Below are positions 10,481-23,587 of a DNA stretch of 64,000 nt, one piece after another. Origin of the DNA: Podocnemis expansa (lineage: Eukaryota; Chordata; Testudines; Podocnemididae); contig ML682005.1 in NCBI GenBank assembly GCA_007922195.1, forward strand, positions 36,045,876 through 36,109,875. Reading direction: 5' to 3'. The stretch's first letter is position 1. Each line of letters starts with the position of its first letter. The notes under the pieces were generated by a model. The model saw only the letters and a program-made list of their open reading frames with translations. It did no database searches and had not been told where the DNA came from. The position numbers were made by a program, and so were the translations under genes.

Positions 10481-11985
10481 TGTGTTACAGAAGTAATAAA
10501 TGAGCTGCAATATAGCTAACCACAGCGAAGCAACAACTTTAAAGTTATAAATGAAAACATAATCTTTACTGATGAATGCTGTTTTCTCAGAAATATTTGG
10601 AAAAGTAACAAAAGCTCAGCATTAAATTTCCTGGTGCAGTTGACAATGGACACTGAAAAGAGTGTTTAATTACGTTTAATTTGTTGTGATATAGCACAAG
10701 TCCTTCAGTAATGAAAATCTCTCTGATGCCCCTGTGCACCGATAAAATGCACTGAAATTTGCACAGCTGGTTAAATTAGCAAAGCAAATCAGGAAAAAAA
10801 ATACAGTAGTTTTCATTTCAAAATACATTTCAGGTAAAGGTAAAATTATTTGAAATGATCACTTACTTCAGTACCTTTATTTTATAATATATGTTCTTCA
10901 GTGTAAATGTATAATTAAGACAGAATCCTTCATGTATTATATTTATGTACAAAATCGGTAATATTTGATAACTTTGACAAGTAATTTTGTACTTACATGT
11001 TCACAATATTGATAATGTATTAATGTACAATGATTAAATGGTTAAGCTGCCATGTTAAAGTTATGAGCTGGAACATTTATCCAGCATAGCTAAGCATGAA
11101 CAAAGACCGTCCATTTACAGATGGCATTATTCAATCTCTGAACTGCTTTAAAATGTTAGCATTACAGCATTGATTCTCAGCTTTGATACTGTTCCTCACT
11201 TGAATGACCCAATACAGTTAAGTGATAAGGTTAAGTTAATTACTGTATCTCTGCTATACAGCTTCCACATGATTACTGTTGAGAAAGATAGTGATGCTTT
11301 TGCTTTAATTAATGAAAAGAGAATGAAAAGATATAATTGGTTTTTATAATAATCCTGCCTTATATCACTATCACCAACCGTGGTGTTATTTTATACAACT
11401 CTGAATTGTTCCTACTAGCAATATATATACAGTCAAATATAAAAATAAATTATTTAAATCCCTTCTGTAGAAATGATTGTCACCCAAAGAATTAAATAGT
11501 TAATATTGGGACTGATACTTTTGTAGCACCTGAGGGTGTGTTATAGTAAATTATGACCTGAAAAATCTATGTTTCACTGGGAATTTTAAACTGCAGTATT
11601 TGCCATTGTTTTAAATATTGGTTCTCTGAGTTCAAAAATGTAAAAACATGCACATAAATACAAAAATATAAAATGGATTTAACTTTGTTCTGATCATAAA
11701 GAGCCCCCTAAATAATAATTTTTAATATTATACATTGAATAGCAGCTTTTATAGTGTTTAAATTAGTTCAGTAGTTATCAGAATGGTTGCCTTGGAATTC
11801 TGGGGGAGCAGGGAGGGAGTTTGGTGTCGGGCAGGTTGGGTTTGAAAACACTTTTGAGCCTTCTGCATGACTTTACTGATGTAACAATATTTAGATAAAT
11901 TATACGAGTAGAATATGGAAAAGCCAAATTGCATTTTAAAAAAATAAATTCGTTCCTGAAGAGAAAATGTAGATCCTGCTTCTTC
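10481..11985. other. Single-copy AT-rich intronic DNA
   Basis: Nothing beyond AT-rich sequence; no exon or repeat recognised. Confidence 0.4.
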
Positions 11986-11989
11986 AGCC

Positions 11990-12629
11990 ATTAAATTCTA
12001 AGTCTGTAAATTATTCCTTGCCATGTACCATGTGGCTCTTGAATGAAAAAGTGCGGCTCGCGGAAGAAAGCCAGAGGAAAGTAGCCCCAGCCTAGGAGTT
12101 TTAAATCACTTACCCTGAGCATGCTCAGAGCATGCTTGGGGGGAGCCCCAAGCCTGCGCCTAGCTGCTGGAGCAGCCATATTGGATGTTCTGCCTGGGCA
12201 GGGCTTAAAGCAAGGGGAGTGAGCCCCAGCTTGTGCCTAGCCACCAGAGCGGTCAAGCAAAGGGGGACCTGGGGGGGGGGGGTCAGGATGGTGCGGAGAA
12301 GCATGGTATGGTTGGGACAGTGGGGAGAAGCATGGCATGGTCGAAGAGGGCAGGGAGAAGCAGTGGCATGGTTGGGACAACAGGGAGAAGCTAGGTTTTT
12401 ACTGTATAGGTAGGCCTAGTTTTCATGGTAATCTTAAGTAATTATTAGAATCTGACATTATTAGGATCAATATTTGCCCTGTTTTTATGATAAATTTAAA
12501 GTGTGCAATGTATTTCAAACTTAGTTATTTTGGAGTAGGTGAAATATGGCTACATACCTCAATGTGGCTCTGAAAGGTTTCATAATCAGCTTATGTGGCT
12601 CTTGAGTTCCGTAAATTTGGCCGCCCCTG
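11990..12629. mobile_element. hAT-like element related to 8014-8200, with internal minisatellite
   Basis: ATGTGGCTCTTGAATGAAAA followed by AGTGCGGCTCGCGGAAGAAA (12029 onward) is the reverse complement of the distal part of the 8014 element, and the right end TTTGGCCGCCCCTG corresponds to that element's left end. The orientation is therefore opposite. Between them is about 480 bp of GC-rich extra sequence. The left border is uncertain; the right end is followed by CTTCAGTT, and CTTCAG also occurs just left of 11990. Confidence 0.55.
12289..12392 (+). repeat. Minisatellite, about 3 units of 30-32 bp
   Basis: Units begin GGAGAAGCATGG or a variant and continue with a CATGGTTGGGACA-like half; the motif GGGAGAAGC recurs at regular spacing. 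A run of ten G precedes it. It lies within the hAT-like element. Confidence 0.7.
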
Positions 12630-12760
12630 CTTCAGTTCTGTTAACTTTCACATAGGGGCATGACTCTGCCCACTTGGAACAAGTTGTGGTATCACACCCT
12701 TACTCATATATCGAGCTTTGGACATTGTCTCTCACTATTGTTTGGTCAGACAAGTGCATA

Positions 12761-13123
12761 CAGTTCTTCCACGATTTTACAGACTATGGGGGGAGGAGGC
12801 ATCCGAATTTTCTGAATGTCTGAAAAATTGAAAGCCTCCTCCCCCCCCAGCTCAGCTCCAGCCCCCTCCTCTGCCAGGGAGGCGCGGCTGGCTGGGGGTT
12901 GGCTGTCCAGCTGCTCTGCCCGCTGTGGTGAGGCCGCGGGGTGGGCAGGTGGGTGCAGCAGCCTCTGGCCCCTGCCCCCCCCCCGGAAGGGAGAAAGGGG
13001 GGGCAGTTAGGGACCCCTTCCCTGGCCGTCAGAGTGGCACAGCCAGGGCCCAGGACGTCAGAAGATTGATCCGAATCTTCCGAAGTCCAGGGAATCAGGG
13101 TCCAGGAAATCGAGGAAGAACTG
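12761..13123. mobile_element. Tc1/mariner (pogo/Tigger)-like MITE, 363 bp
   Basis: The left end CAGTTCTTCCACGATTT and the inverse of the right end, CAGTTCTTCCTCGATTT, agree at 16 of 17 bases. TA precedes the left end and TG follows the right end, fitting a decayed TA duplication. The interior is GC-rich with runs of C and G and has no transposase. The TCCGAA words next to the right end fit the Tigger style. Superfamily assignment is tentative. Confidence 0.5.
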
Positions 13124-16100
13124 TGCCTGTAAATGTGCAAATTGCTTTGCTGCAGACTTTTGTTTTACATTCTTAAATAAAGTTGGAATGTCTTCATTTA
13201 TAAAGTTTAATTACAATAATTCTGTAAAGATGACTCTGTTAGAATTAGCTATGTGCCACTCTCTGTCAAGATTCCTCGCTGTATGGGAAAAGAGAGCTTG
13301 TTACATTACTTTTAGTCCTGATGATGGGCATGGTTTTAAAACACTGCTGAATAAAAAATTCCTTGCTGAATGCAGAAATCTCTCACCTGATTAATCAGTA
13401 ATCCTGGGTGGTAACTACATTCTTTACTAAGTATGTCATTTATATTTATATGTTATAATTCTGTTCAGAACAGCAAAGTTTTCCCCTCCTAGTTATGAAG
13501 TGCTTGTAAATGGGATATACTGAGATAAAAATCACAGAGCTGGAAATTTGAAGAGATGTTCAATTCCTAGTCTGCATACAGACAATCTTCTCCTAAACAT
13601 TTTGTGGAAGGCTTCTGATTGCATGGAATGAACTGGTTACAGCATTTCTTTTATTTAGAAGAATGATATACAACTCAGACCTTTCCATTTATTATGAAAA
13701 AAAGGATTTTAACAATACTTTCAATGGTCTTTCTAAAGCCATATGATGATGAACAGACTTTCTTAGAAATATTAAGCCAGAGTTGCTAAAATAAAAAGCA
13801 ATTTTCTGGATCTTTTTCCATGTTTGTCATGCTGTTTTTATTAATAAATGCGTTGAGGTGGTTCTTGTGTGCTTGGAGCCAATGGCAGTTGTAGACACAC
13901 AAATCGTGTGTGAGAGGAGGAAGGTGAGTGTGAAAAGACATCCGTACCAAGAGAAGAGTTTGCCTGGTAAGTGAGGAGCTGGACACATTTATTGAAATAT
14001 AACTTCCTTAAACTTTTTTGGCATTGTAAGTTTCCTATAAAGATGGAAAGCAGTGAAGTAACTTCAAGAGTAAAATACCATTCAGTGTAATAACAAGGGC
14101 CACATCTAATAAGTACACTGATTTGGTTTGGGCCTAGACTGGTAAGGCAGGCATTTCATGTTATTACTGTTTGGCTTGCAAGAAGTTATTTGGTAATTCC
14201 AGTTAAGGTATTTAGTGGAAGCTGTTTATGTCCTCTATCCAATGATCCATATTTCCCCATTCCAAAAAAATAAAACCAAACTACAAACAGTTTCACCACT
14301 GATTTAAAGAATGTAATTGATATGCTTCCTTGTACTAATAAGGATTAAGTGAACTGAAAGAGCAGATTGTTTTTTCACTCCTAAAAGTGGTCCCTTGGGG
14401 GGGGGGGGTTGGAAGCTGTGTGTTCTGTACTTATTCAGGGAGTAAACAGCAGACTTTACTCTCCAGGACTGTTAACCTGACACCCTTCACCAGCTTAAAA
14501 TTCAAATTATGTTTGGGGTATTGCTTTGGTTTTCCCTAAGGAACCATAATATATGCAGTGAAACTTGGCATATTTTGTCTGGATTTTTAAATTAATAGTT
14601 GTTTTATCTTTAGCCAGTAAGTGGAACACATTTTTCCTTGCAGATTCTACTTTTTAAATTGTGTTTGGTGAAAAGAGAAGGTGTATTACAGGGAAAAATA
14701 AAACAGTTGTACAGAAAATGAAAGAGTAAATGAAAGCATTCTTTTATAAGACAGACTGCTTTGAAAAGTACTTAAATTTTGAGAGCACTGTAAATATTTG
14801 TAAATTCAAAGAATTGTGCAAATCTACTTTATCATGTGTTTTTTGAAATGGCTTGTGCACAAATATAAAAAACATACAATACATGCACCATGATATGAGC
14901 TTGCTGTTGATTGCACAGGAGATTTGACAGTGATGGATATTGGTGGTGGTTAAATTTGTGAACATTTTATGTCTTGTGGATAGATGAATGAACAGGATCT
15001 AGTCTGCGTGACAGCTGAGCAACCTTATCTCTTTAATACTTTACATTTAGTATAATATAGCAGAACTAATAGCTGTGAATGAGATATTAAGCATACTCCG
15101 CCAAACACTTTTCTTCTAGGCATGTGATAGCTTGGCATTGAGCAATAATAATGATCTACTGTAGTTCTGTGTCTTTTAACACATCAAGATGTTTACATAT
15201 TTCAGTGGAGGTGGTGCTTATTTCATTAGGTCATATTGAGGAAAAACTGCTTGGAAAGTTGCTTTCATATGTCAAAGTAATGAAAACCTGATTTTGAGAG
15301 CTTTATAATGGAGACTGGTTTTGCCTTCTTTTTAATGATACAGAATAGTAATGACCTGCAGTTTCATTTATTCTTGGGGAAAAACGTGTAATTGCAAAAA
15401 TTAACTTGTCATACACCACAGCTCAGCAAAGTAACTTTTCTATAAGTCCATGGTCACAGTATGTTTTTTTGCAATTCAGCATCTGGCTCTGTGGGATACT
15501 GATGGCTTCTATGAAGAAGAGTACCAGGGTGAGCAATTAAATGTAAAATGACAGCATAAAATATGATCATTATGCTTATACAAAAGACACATTTATGAAT
15601 TTTGCAGATAACTGTCATTTTTTTCTACTCATATTTGCTCTTGCTTTGTTAGCTTAATATTTCTTGTGCAATTCATTTTTTTCCTTCTAAAAAGTGAACG
15701 GTGCCTTTTTAATTATCCTGACACTTGTTTATGTCTTTCTTGTTTGTCAGATTTGAAGGCTAATGATACCTCTTTCACTTTGTTCTGACACAATACTTTC
15801 AACTTTATTTCAAAATCAAGGACTATTTTTAAAATTTACACAAAGGTTGTATGATGAGGCTAGAATTTCTTATGGAGATCAGTTTGTGTTGTGTTGATTG
15901 CATAATATGCAGTACTTGGAAGAAGGATTACCAGTGTTCAGTTTTCATGGTTTGAAGTGTCTTTTTTTAAATTGAGCTCATGTTCTGGAGAGAGAGAATC
16001 AGCCTTGATATAAGGAATTTTAACTGGATTAATAGTTAGAAAAAATACAGTCTTCTTCAGTTTGTGTTTCTTTGAGCTGTCTCTTTAACTGTCAGGATGA

Positions 16101-16480
16101 TGATTCTGTTTTCTCTGCTGTTGCTTGTATATTTGCTCTTGTGGGTCGGACAAGATATTTGTTTCATGCAGTATATGCAATATTGCATAAAAATAGCAAT
16201 AGTAGTTGCATATCTACACTATCTATTAGATTTGTTAATAAAATGTGATTGAGAAGAGCCAGGAAACTGTGACATCTCATCATGGGTGACTTGAGCATGG
16301 TTTCAACTTTCATGGGTTCAGCTGCAGCTGCAGAAATCATGAAATCAAGGTACAAAACCTGGCAAAGATATACTTCTTTTGTCTGGTGTGGAGGGAGGGC
16401 TCCGTGGAGTGGGTGGGGTAGGTTGTGGAACAAACCATCCTGTTGTGCAGAAAGAATCGCCAAGTAGGCAGGTGACTATC
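13124..16480. other. Single-copy intronic DNA
   Basis: No repeat recognised apart from a G run at about 14396-14408. A 49-bp segment at 15480-15528 has exon-like borders and is discussed among the findings, but it is not phased with the zinc-finger exon. Confidence 0.4.
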
Positions 16481-16484
16481 TTAG

Positions 16485-16640
16485 CTTAACAGAGAAATCT
16501 TTGGTGAGCTTAAACACAAAAAGGAAACTTACAAGAAGAGCAAGCTTGGTCCGATGACCAGAAAGGAGTATAAATAGATTGCTCAAGCATGCAGGAGTGA
16601 AATCAGGAAGGCTAAAGCAAAATTGGAGTAAGGTGCACGC
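16485..16640 (+). mobile_element. CR1 LINE ORF2 fragment
   Basis: GCTTAAACACAAAAAGGAAA and the following CTTACAAGAAGAGCAAGCTT, then TTGCTCAAGCATGCAGGAGT and AAATCAGGAAGGCTAAAGC, are the familiar stretch upstream of the reverse transcriptase domain in turtle CR1 elements (peptide RLLKHAGVKSGRLK in one frame). Both ends are truncated. Confidence 0.6.
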
Positions 16641-16698
16641 TGTCCCTGACTTTCTGCTTGTCGCTAACATAACCATAGAAACCTTTCTTGTCACCAGA

Positions 16699-16790
16699 GG
16701 GGTGACCATGTTTGTCTGTGTACAGCAAAAACAACGAGAATCCTGTGGCACCTTACAGACTAACAGGTTTTTTTGGGCATAAGGTTTGGA
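16699..16790 (+). mobile_element. SINE-like copy with tRNA-like head
   Basis: GGGGTGACCATGTTTGTCTG is a decayed form of the GTAGCCGTGTTAGTCTG-type head, followed by CAACGAGAATCCTGTGGCAC, CTTACAGACTAACAGG and GGGCATAAGG. This copy is in the forward direction and closer to the classical turtle tRNA-Lys-derived SINE than the others. It lies just downstream of the CR1 fragment. Confidence 0.7.
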
Positions 16791-17725
16791 GGGATCACCA
16801 TGCTCTCTTCGATAGCCAGGGTAAATATGAGTGGCTCTGTGACCTTGTGCACAAGTTAGTAATGCTTCAGGTGGGGAGCCAGGCCCAGCTGTTTCTGTGA
16901 GGTAAATGCAGGTAGGGCTATGATCAGAGATGCAGTGCTCAGGTAGAGCTATATGTGCCTTTGCATCCAACAGAATCCTGGCAAACCACATAAAATTATG
17001 ACTTTCTCTTCATTCAGGATCAACTGCCTTTTTATTTTTTTTTCTATCCAAAAGTCCGTTCATTAGGATGGCACAGAGTTTTTCAGTAATGTTGTTCCAT
17101 TAACAATCTGTATTAGGAGAATGCTATTAAAAAAAAAAAAACCTGACAAAAACAGAGCATTGCTTTTTTCAAATGTCCTGATCTCTCCACCTGCATGAGT
17201 TCCAAGCTGCTTTGAAAACAACTTTGAGGATTGCATTGGTCTGTGGTTGGGTTACCAGGATAATTCTTTTATAAAGATTCTTGAAAGTTCTATTGAGCTA
17301 CAATATGTTGCATATTATACAAGAAAAGGGTGCAATTCTAGAGTCTTACAAACATGATTAATTATTGAACTTTTTTCCCTTGTTCAATTTCTGTGGTGAG
17401 TGATGCATTCAATGCCATCTACTTCTGAAAAATCTCAGTTTATGTTAAAAAAAAAAATTAGCTCTCTAGTCCACATGGTTGTGAAGACAACTCTCCAAAT
17501 GCTGACAGAATATGAACTTCCACTGCTGTCTTTTAAGACTGCACATAGTTACCATCAGTGTCTTCGCTGCTATTGTTAATGACATACCCCAGGTATCAGA
17601 CTGTAAAAACAGATCAGTTTTGTCATTTGTCACTATTACTGCTCTGTGCAGTTAAAAAGACATGACAATTCATATAGTTTGCACTCTGTTGCTGCTTGGG
17701 AAAGTTACAAGCAGCAGAAGACAAA
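16791..17725. other. Unassigned intronic DNA
   Basis: The first 200 bp are richer in GC and may be old repeat. The rest looks single-copy. A 171-codon reverse-strand open frame over 16476-16991 overlaps the CR1 and SINE copies and is chance. Confidence 0.35.
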
Positions 17726-17914
17726 AGGTATGTCTATACTGATGGCGGCAAAATGGCTGCTGTGAATGCGATCTTCCAGCGTGATTCAGTGGTGAGTATG
17801 AACCTGCTAAATCAGTCCAGAAGTTGGCATAGCAGCTCCAGCCCTGGAACTGGAGTGGCTGTAAGCTGACCACAAGGCATTTGCGGTCGGCTTACCCTAA
17901 TGTGTAGGGGCTAG
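17726..17914. mobile_element. Possible Harbinger-like MITE, decayed
   Basis: AGGTATGTCTATACTGATGG at the left resembles the AGGGC-TGTCTACACT terminus of the other copies, and ATGTGTAGGGGCTAG at the right resembles its inverse. Borders are weak. Confidence 0.4.
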
Positions 17915-20661
17915 TTAGAGAGTTGTCAGGAGATTTGCATGGTATTTTATGTCCCTTGCATATCTCCCGTCGACTGCTGCTGAGAAATGCAGCAAATATA
18001 GACTACGGCAAAGGTGGTCTCCCTCACAGTTTCCATAAGACTGCAGTTCCCAGTAGCAGATACTCTTCTCCTTTTCAGCATACAAGTGGCTTGGGTGTGC
18101 ATGTGAGTTAGAAGAGGTGAACGTCTAAGAATGCTGCCTTTTAGCAAGGAGAAGGTTTGGAGGTGTCTTCAGCCTTATCTGACTTCTGTTATTTGAGCAA
18201 GGTCTAGATTATTTATAGAAATCCTAGCACCCACCCATTCCCACTGTCTTTGGTGCCCCAGCAGCAGAAAAGTCATGCGTTTACCCAGCTGTTGTCCCTG
18301 GCCAGCAGGACCTTTCTGTTTTTTGTATCAGCCTCTGGCTGGTAGGCGTAATTCCCTGGCAAGTAAGCGTCCAGTAAAATTTTCAAGCCAAGTGTAAAGC
18401 CTTCAATGTGCTATTCCTTGTTTACCTCAGGAGCGTCTTGCTTATTGCTTTTTAAAATTCTCATAGCCATGATCCATGAAGACACTGTAAATTATAAACA
18501 TTAGATTAAAACATTTGGGAGTTGGTTGCTGAATGATCTCTGTGAAAGACTCAACTGTGGGACTCCCAATCACCACCACTGAGAATGAGCTGGAGTCCGA
18601 ATGAATTCTGTGTTCATTGTACGACATTTTTAGCAAACCTTCCTTCAGTCAAATCAATGGCACAATAACCTGGCAATGACTTCCTGGTGATAAATGGGAT
18701 GAACTCACTTACTATCCTGGTGAAAAATGTTAGGAGCAAACGATTCTCAGAGTCAGATTCTGCTATTTTAAAATTGTATACAAGTTGTAAAGAGCAGAGT
18801 GGCACAAACTGACAATAATTTGATTCACCAAGACTCTTTTGCTTGCAAAAATTCAAAAGCTTTTAAATTCTGTTAAAAGACTGAGATAGAGATTAAATGG
18901 AAGTGGTCAAGAATCTTTGAGAGCACTTATGGGGAATTGTGTAGCTTATGCTAGCGGCAAGAATGGCTTATGATAAAAACATTTGAAAGTAAAAGGGGTA
19001 ATATCAAAAGAACACATTGTCTCGTGGGGATTTAATGTCTTTCAAACAAATATGGGCAAATGTAACCTTCCCAACTCAAAATGTTATTACGTACAAATAA
19101 GAGCTAATTTTGTGCAATTTTATGTCCCTGGGAATGTGAAATGGGAAATATGTGAAGAGCAAGATTTAATAAAGTAGAGGGGGAAGAGGAGTTAACTACT
19201 TTAGTATTGTTTAAAATCATGAAGACCTAGAAAACTGAGTGCTGCTCCACAGATATGGTAATAGTATTAAAGAAAAATGATTCGACTTGTGTGGCCAGAT
19301 CATGCTCCTTAAAAAGGATGATCCATCCATGCACAGAGGTAGATATTTCTTTGTGGAAGGGTGTCAGGGCTCAACTCAACCTGCGATACCATCACCACCT
19401 CATTTCTGGGAACCCTTTAGAGACCACTTTGTATTTTTTAAAGTCCACTCGGGGGGAGGGGGGGTAGAAGTGAGCAGGCTAGAGATGAATCCATTGTGTT
19501 GTGAATTGTTCCAGGAGAGCCAGGCTGCGATCCCCATAGTATGACTTCACTGCAGAAGCAGTAGCAGGGCCAGAGCTGGTACGGAGGTTCAGAGCCTTTA
19601 TATGCTTGGCTGTGGCTGCATATGCATGGATGGCAGAAGAAAACCAACTTATTTCCCTCTCGTGGGGGGTTGGGGGGGGGTTGAGGCGGCTGTGAGGGGA
19701 ATTCTTGTGGAGATTTATTTCTCCAGTACTTCTTCCATGTATTTTTCTCTGTAAGAGAATATCTTTGCTTTGAATAGTAGGTGTAATGTTAGACGTATCC
19801 ATTAGACTCTATCTCATCTCTTACTTGCTAAAGCATTTGTGTACCAGTCACTGCACTGTTTACTTCAATAAGTATGCTTAATTACTAAGGTGACTGATGT
19901 GTTTTAATGGTTGGCTAGCTAGCTAGCTAGGCACCATACAATCATGTAATAGCTGTTGAATATTTGGGTAAGGACCAACAGATCCACACAGCAAGGCAGC
20001 TGCAGTGAGGAAATTATTTCCCAGCCTCCAAATTGCTATTTAGCATACTGCCTAAAGTGCCATCTACTGTGGTCACTATTACCCACAGTTAGTACATAAC
20101 AGTATCTTGAAAGAAGACATTTTCTCTATATTTTGACCAGGAGAATTTTGGTATTTCACATTCTACAATAGGTGGTAACTGGATACATTTGAACTAACAA
20201 TGTCTATTATATATATGTTACAACTGCTTATATAAAACTGGCAAAGAACAAACAAGTATCTATATAAAGTTAGTAAAGCACAGGGTGTTGATATAAATAA
20301 ACCTGATAATATCAAACAAAATTTCAGGTTAGTGGAGGGGAAAGATGAGGAATGGAAAACTTCCAATGAAGAAGGAATGTTTTCCCAGTCACCAGTGGAG
20401 ACCTCATACACACATGTAATAATCAGCAGCCTTTCAGGACTTTAGTGGGATACAGACCTGCTTGTTGCTATTTTCTTGTTTTCCTCTATTGTTCATTAGC
20501 AATGAGGTCAAATGAATCTTTCTAAGATGGGGTGGGAACAGACTGAGTGCTAATCAGAGTTCAGAATATGCCGGTACACCGCAGTTTAACATACTGACAT
20601 CTTTCTCAAACTGAGGTGGTCTTCTGAATTTCAGCTTTCAGTAAGAGGAAAAAGTAAGGAA
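17915..20661. other. Single-copy intronic DNA
   Basis: No repeat family or exon recognised. It contains a G-rich patch at 19450-19466, one at 19663-19681, and a short GCTA tandem. Confidence 0.4.
19913..19931. repeat. (GCTA)4 microsatellite
   Basis: GGCTAGCTAGCTAGCTAGG: four tandem, self-complementary tetranucleotide units. Confidence 0.9.
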
Positions 20662-21056
20662 AGGTCAGCACTACAAACTTGCATCAGCACAGTTGTGGCG
20701 CTTTTCATGAAGATGCTTTATGAACTCTCCTGTCCACTTAATAACTACATCCCCATAAGAGGTGGTAGAAATGTCAGTGGGAGAATCTCCTGCCAACACA
20801 GTGATTGTCTATGTGGAGGGTTAAGGTCAACATAATTATGTTCCTCAGCTCTGTGAATACACTACAGGTTATGTCAGCATAACTTATATCACACCAATGT
20901 GCGAATGAGCAACCTCCAAAGATTTGTAACACTGAGGCAAGCACCAGTGTGGACAGCAATATTTTGGCAAAGAACAGTTGGCAAAGAACATCTTCATGAG
21001 AAGAGCTAGAGTGGCACAGCTGCACCACTGTAATACTTCTAATGTAGACTAGCCCT
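20662..21056. mobile_element. Harbinger-like MITE, about 395 bp
   Basis: The right end AATGTAGACTAGCCCT matches the family terminus. The left end AGGTCAGCACTACA is a decayed inverse of it. CTTCATGA-type words and GTGGC(A/G)C words recur inversely near both ends, so the copy is palindromic over its outer 70 bases. No coding capacity. Confidence 0.5.
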
Positions 21057-23449
21057 CAGAAAACCTCAGAAATGTTAACCAAGTTTAATTGATTCAGAGA
21101 TGTCTACCTTAGCCTGTAACAGAATAGGTATGAGGGGCATGAACAGCTCTATTCATCTCACTGAGGCATTAACTCAGATGACAAATAATGACTGCGTAAA
21201 TGCCAGCATTTGCTATTAGATTCCTTATATAAGAAAGAAGAGGGAAGAACAACATGCAATTTAAGGAGTCCAGTTGAGATCAGAGAGCATCATGATCATA
21301 TTTTAACATATACGCTCCCTGGGGAAGGCATCACCTCATTTTGGGTGACTCATCTGAACAGAGCTTACTTTGTCGAGATTGAAAAAGGATACCATCCTGT
21401 CCTCCTCCTACCCTCATTTTGACACTTGATGTTAATTCCCACAGAAACACAGTAAAAAAATAAAAAAATAAAAAAAAAATTCAAAAGTAAGGGATATACA
21501 TTTTATTTTATTCTGACTTCCAGGTTGCATCTTTGTACACTGGAAGGCCAGTGTGGTGATCATTGAACACACAAAGGACTACCTCATCACACTCACTGTG
21601 CAATTTGCTCTCTCAGTGGTAAATTATTCCATAGATTCAATAATCTTTTAGACTAGACATGATTTAACTTTGTTGCTTTATTTGAAATGTTTCTTTATAG
21701 TGGCTTAATTTAGAAGAACCTTTCACCTTTTTTTCCTTCCTTTGCTAATGTTTTTTATAATTTTTTGGAAAAAATTGCTGAAAGCCTGGGGCAGCTTCAT
21801 ACTCAGTTGCAACAGGATAAATGAAGTCATCTGAGATTTACACAGGTATAAATGAGTGGATAATTTGTCTGTGAAATAGTCATTTACAATATTGTATAAT
21901 AAATATGTAAGTTAAGGAGAATGGGAGATGTGATGAAATGAAATATTCAGGGGTGGGGATTAGGGTAAAAATGCAAATAGAATGTGCATGTTAATAACAA
22001 AACCTAATGAAAAGGATGTGGTTATATAGCTGCCAGTTGAGCACTGGGTGCTGTCAAGCCATCTAATGTGTGTTTCTGAAGTGTGGAAATATGATATAAT
22101 AATATTTTAGGTCTTATGTTGTTTTTATTAATATAGACACATAGATTTATTTTATTTTTAAAAGAACTTGGAAAAGCATATTTACAAATTTTGAACACTA
22201 AAAATAGATCCACTTAAAAGTATCCCTCATTTTTACCTGGAGACTGCGAACATTTAACAAATGAGAGTAATCCTATTTACTTCAAAGTGTTTGCAGGATC
22301 AGGGCTTTTTTCTTGTTTGCCCACTTTTGCAATTAGTGAACATTATAAATAGTGGGTGAAGCATCAGATGATTTTATTTGCACTGTGCTGAATTTTTTTT
22401 TAAGTGGGACATAAGTATTGCTCCTAGTTATAGGTCAGCCTTTATCTCTTACTGTGCCTTCTGCTTGCTGTAACAATAGCTTCGCTTGGATTTCTCCACT
22501 CCCAAGAACATCCAAACACGAAGTATTAAAATTAATCTTGCTAAGATGTAAACATTTGCCTCCAGTTTGTATTCATACTTGGAGTTAGGAGGACTTTTCT
22601 CATGAGTGACCTATCTATTCCAAGTCCTGGTATGACCAGACTTAAAACCAAACATTTTCATGAAAGTATAGCAGAGTCAAAATTAAATTACCAAAATACA
22701 AGCTTCCCCACTGCCAAGGGCTTTTTAACCATTTAAAACTTAATTTATTTTGTCTTTTATTGTGTAATCCATGATTAAACTTTGTTAGGTATGCTTAAAT
22801 GTGGTAAATGTTATATGCAACTATGCCCATTTAACAAACGTGTTTCTTACTTTCATTTTCATCTTTAGGTTAGTTTCAGAACAAAATCAAAGGAAATCAA
22901 TCTTTTTATGAAATATTTATTTTAACCATTATATATTTTACTTGCCTTGTCTTTTACATTCCTTCCTTTTAAAAAACACATTCTAATTATAAAAGAAGTT
23001 AAAAGTACTGAGTACTGCATACATGTTTGCTTAAAAATAGAATTCTTATAGTAATATGAATGAACAATTAATTTAAAATTGGCTGTGCCAAAAGTTTTCT
23101 CTTGAATCTCTGTATACTGATAGACCAATGGATTATAAATGGGGTTTTCCCTTATTGCTTCTTGAATTTGTGGTTTATGAACTTCACAATGGAAGGGTTT
23201 TGGAAATATTTCTATAAGAAATGCAATAATAATGCATAGATATATATTTTAAAAAGCAAAATCTTTTATACCAAAGATAGGTGTCAATGTCATTTCAATT
23301 AATATTTGAAATGGTAACTTAGGCCACATAGACTTACTAATAAGTCAAGCTTTGCCCAAAGGAAGAGTGTCCTAAATGGTATAATGGTTGCATCGCTGGT
23401 TCTTCTAATTCCTGTTTTCTTCACATTCATGTCTGTAAGAATTGTTTTA
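21057..23449. other. Single-copy AT-rich intronic DNA
   Basis: Only an A-rich TAAAAAA tandem (21452-21479) stands out. No exon found. Confidence 0.4.
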
Positions 23450-23560
23450 TTTAGTTTTGTGGCACTCACAAAGTGCTAGCCATTTTCCAAGCACAGAAGT
23501 AGGCAGAGTCTCCAGCCCGAGGAACTTACGCATAACTTCTAATAGACAATCAGACAAATA
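23450..23560. repeat. Ancient interspersed repeat relic
   Basis: GTGCTAGCCATTTTCCAAGC followed by CCCGAGGAACTTA and CTAATAGACAATCAGAC resembles an old amniote repeat whose form is GTGCTAGGCATTGTACAAAC...CCCGAAGAGCTTACA. Another piece lies at 28010-28095. Family name not recalled with certainty. Confidence 0.4.
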
Positions 23561-23587
23561 AGATCTCAAGATTAGTAATGAACAAGT

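Noticed and set aside
15480..15528. Annotating this segment as a ZNF407 exon
   Set aside because: The phases do not fit: the zinc-finger exon needs two leftover bases before it, and that frame has a stop here. No zinc-finger residues appear.
16476..16991. 171-codon reverse open frame
   Set aside because: It covers a CR1 fragment and a SINE on the opposite strand and shows no domain.
23375..23412. tRNA-like stretch (TGGTATAATGGTTG and a GGTTC word)
   Set aside because: The A-box-like and B-box-like words are too close and no cloverleaf can be drawn.
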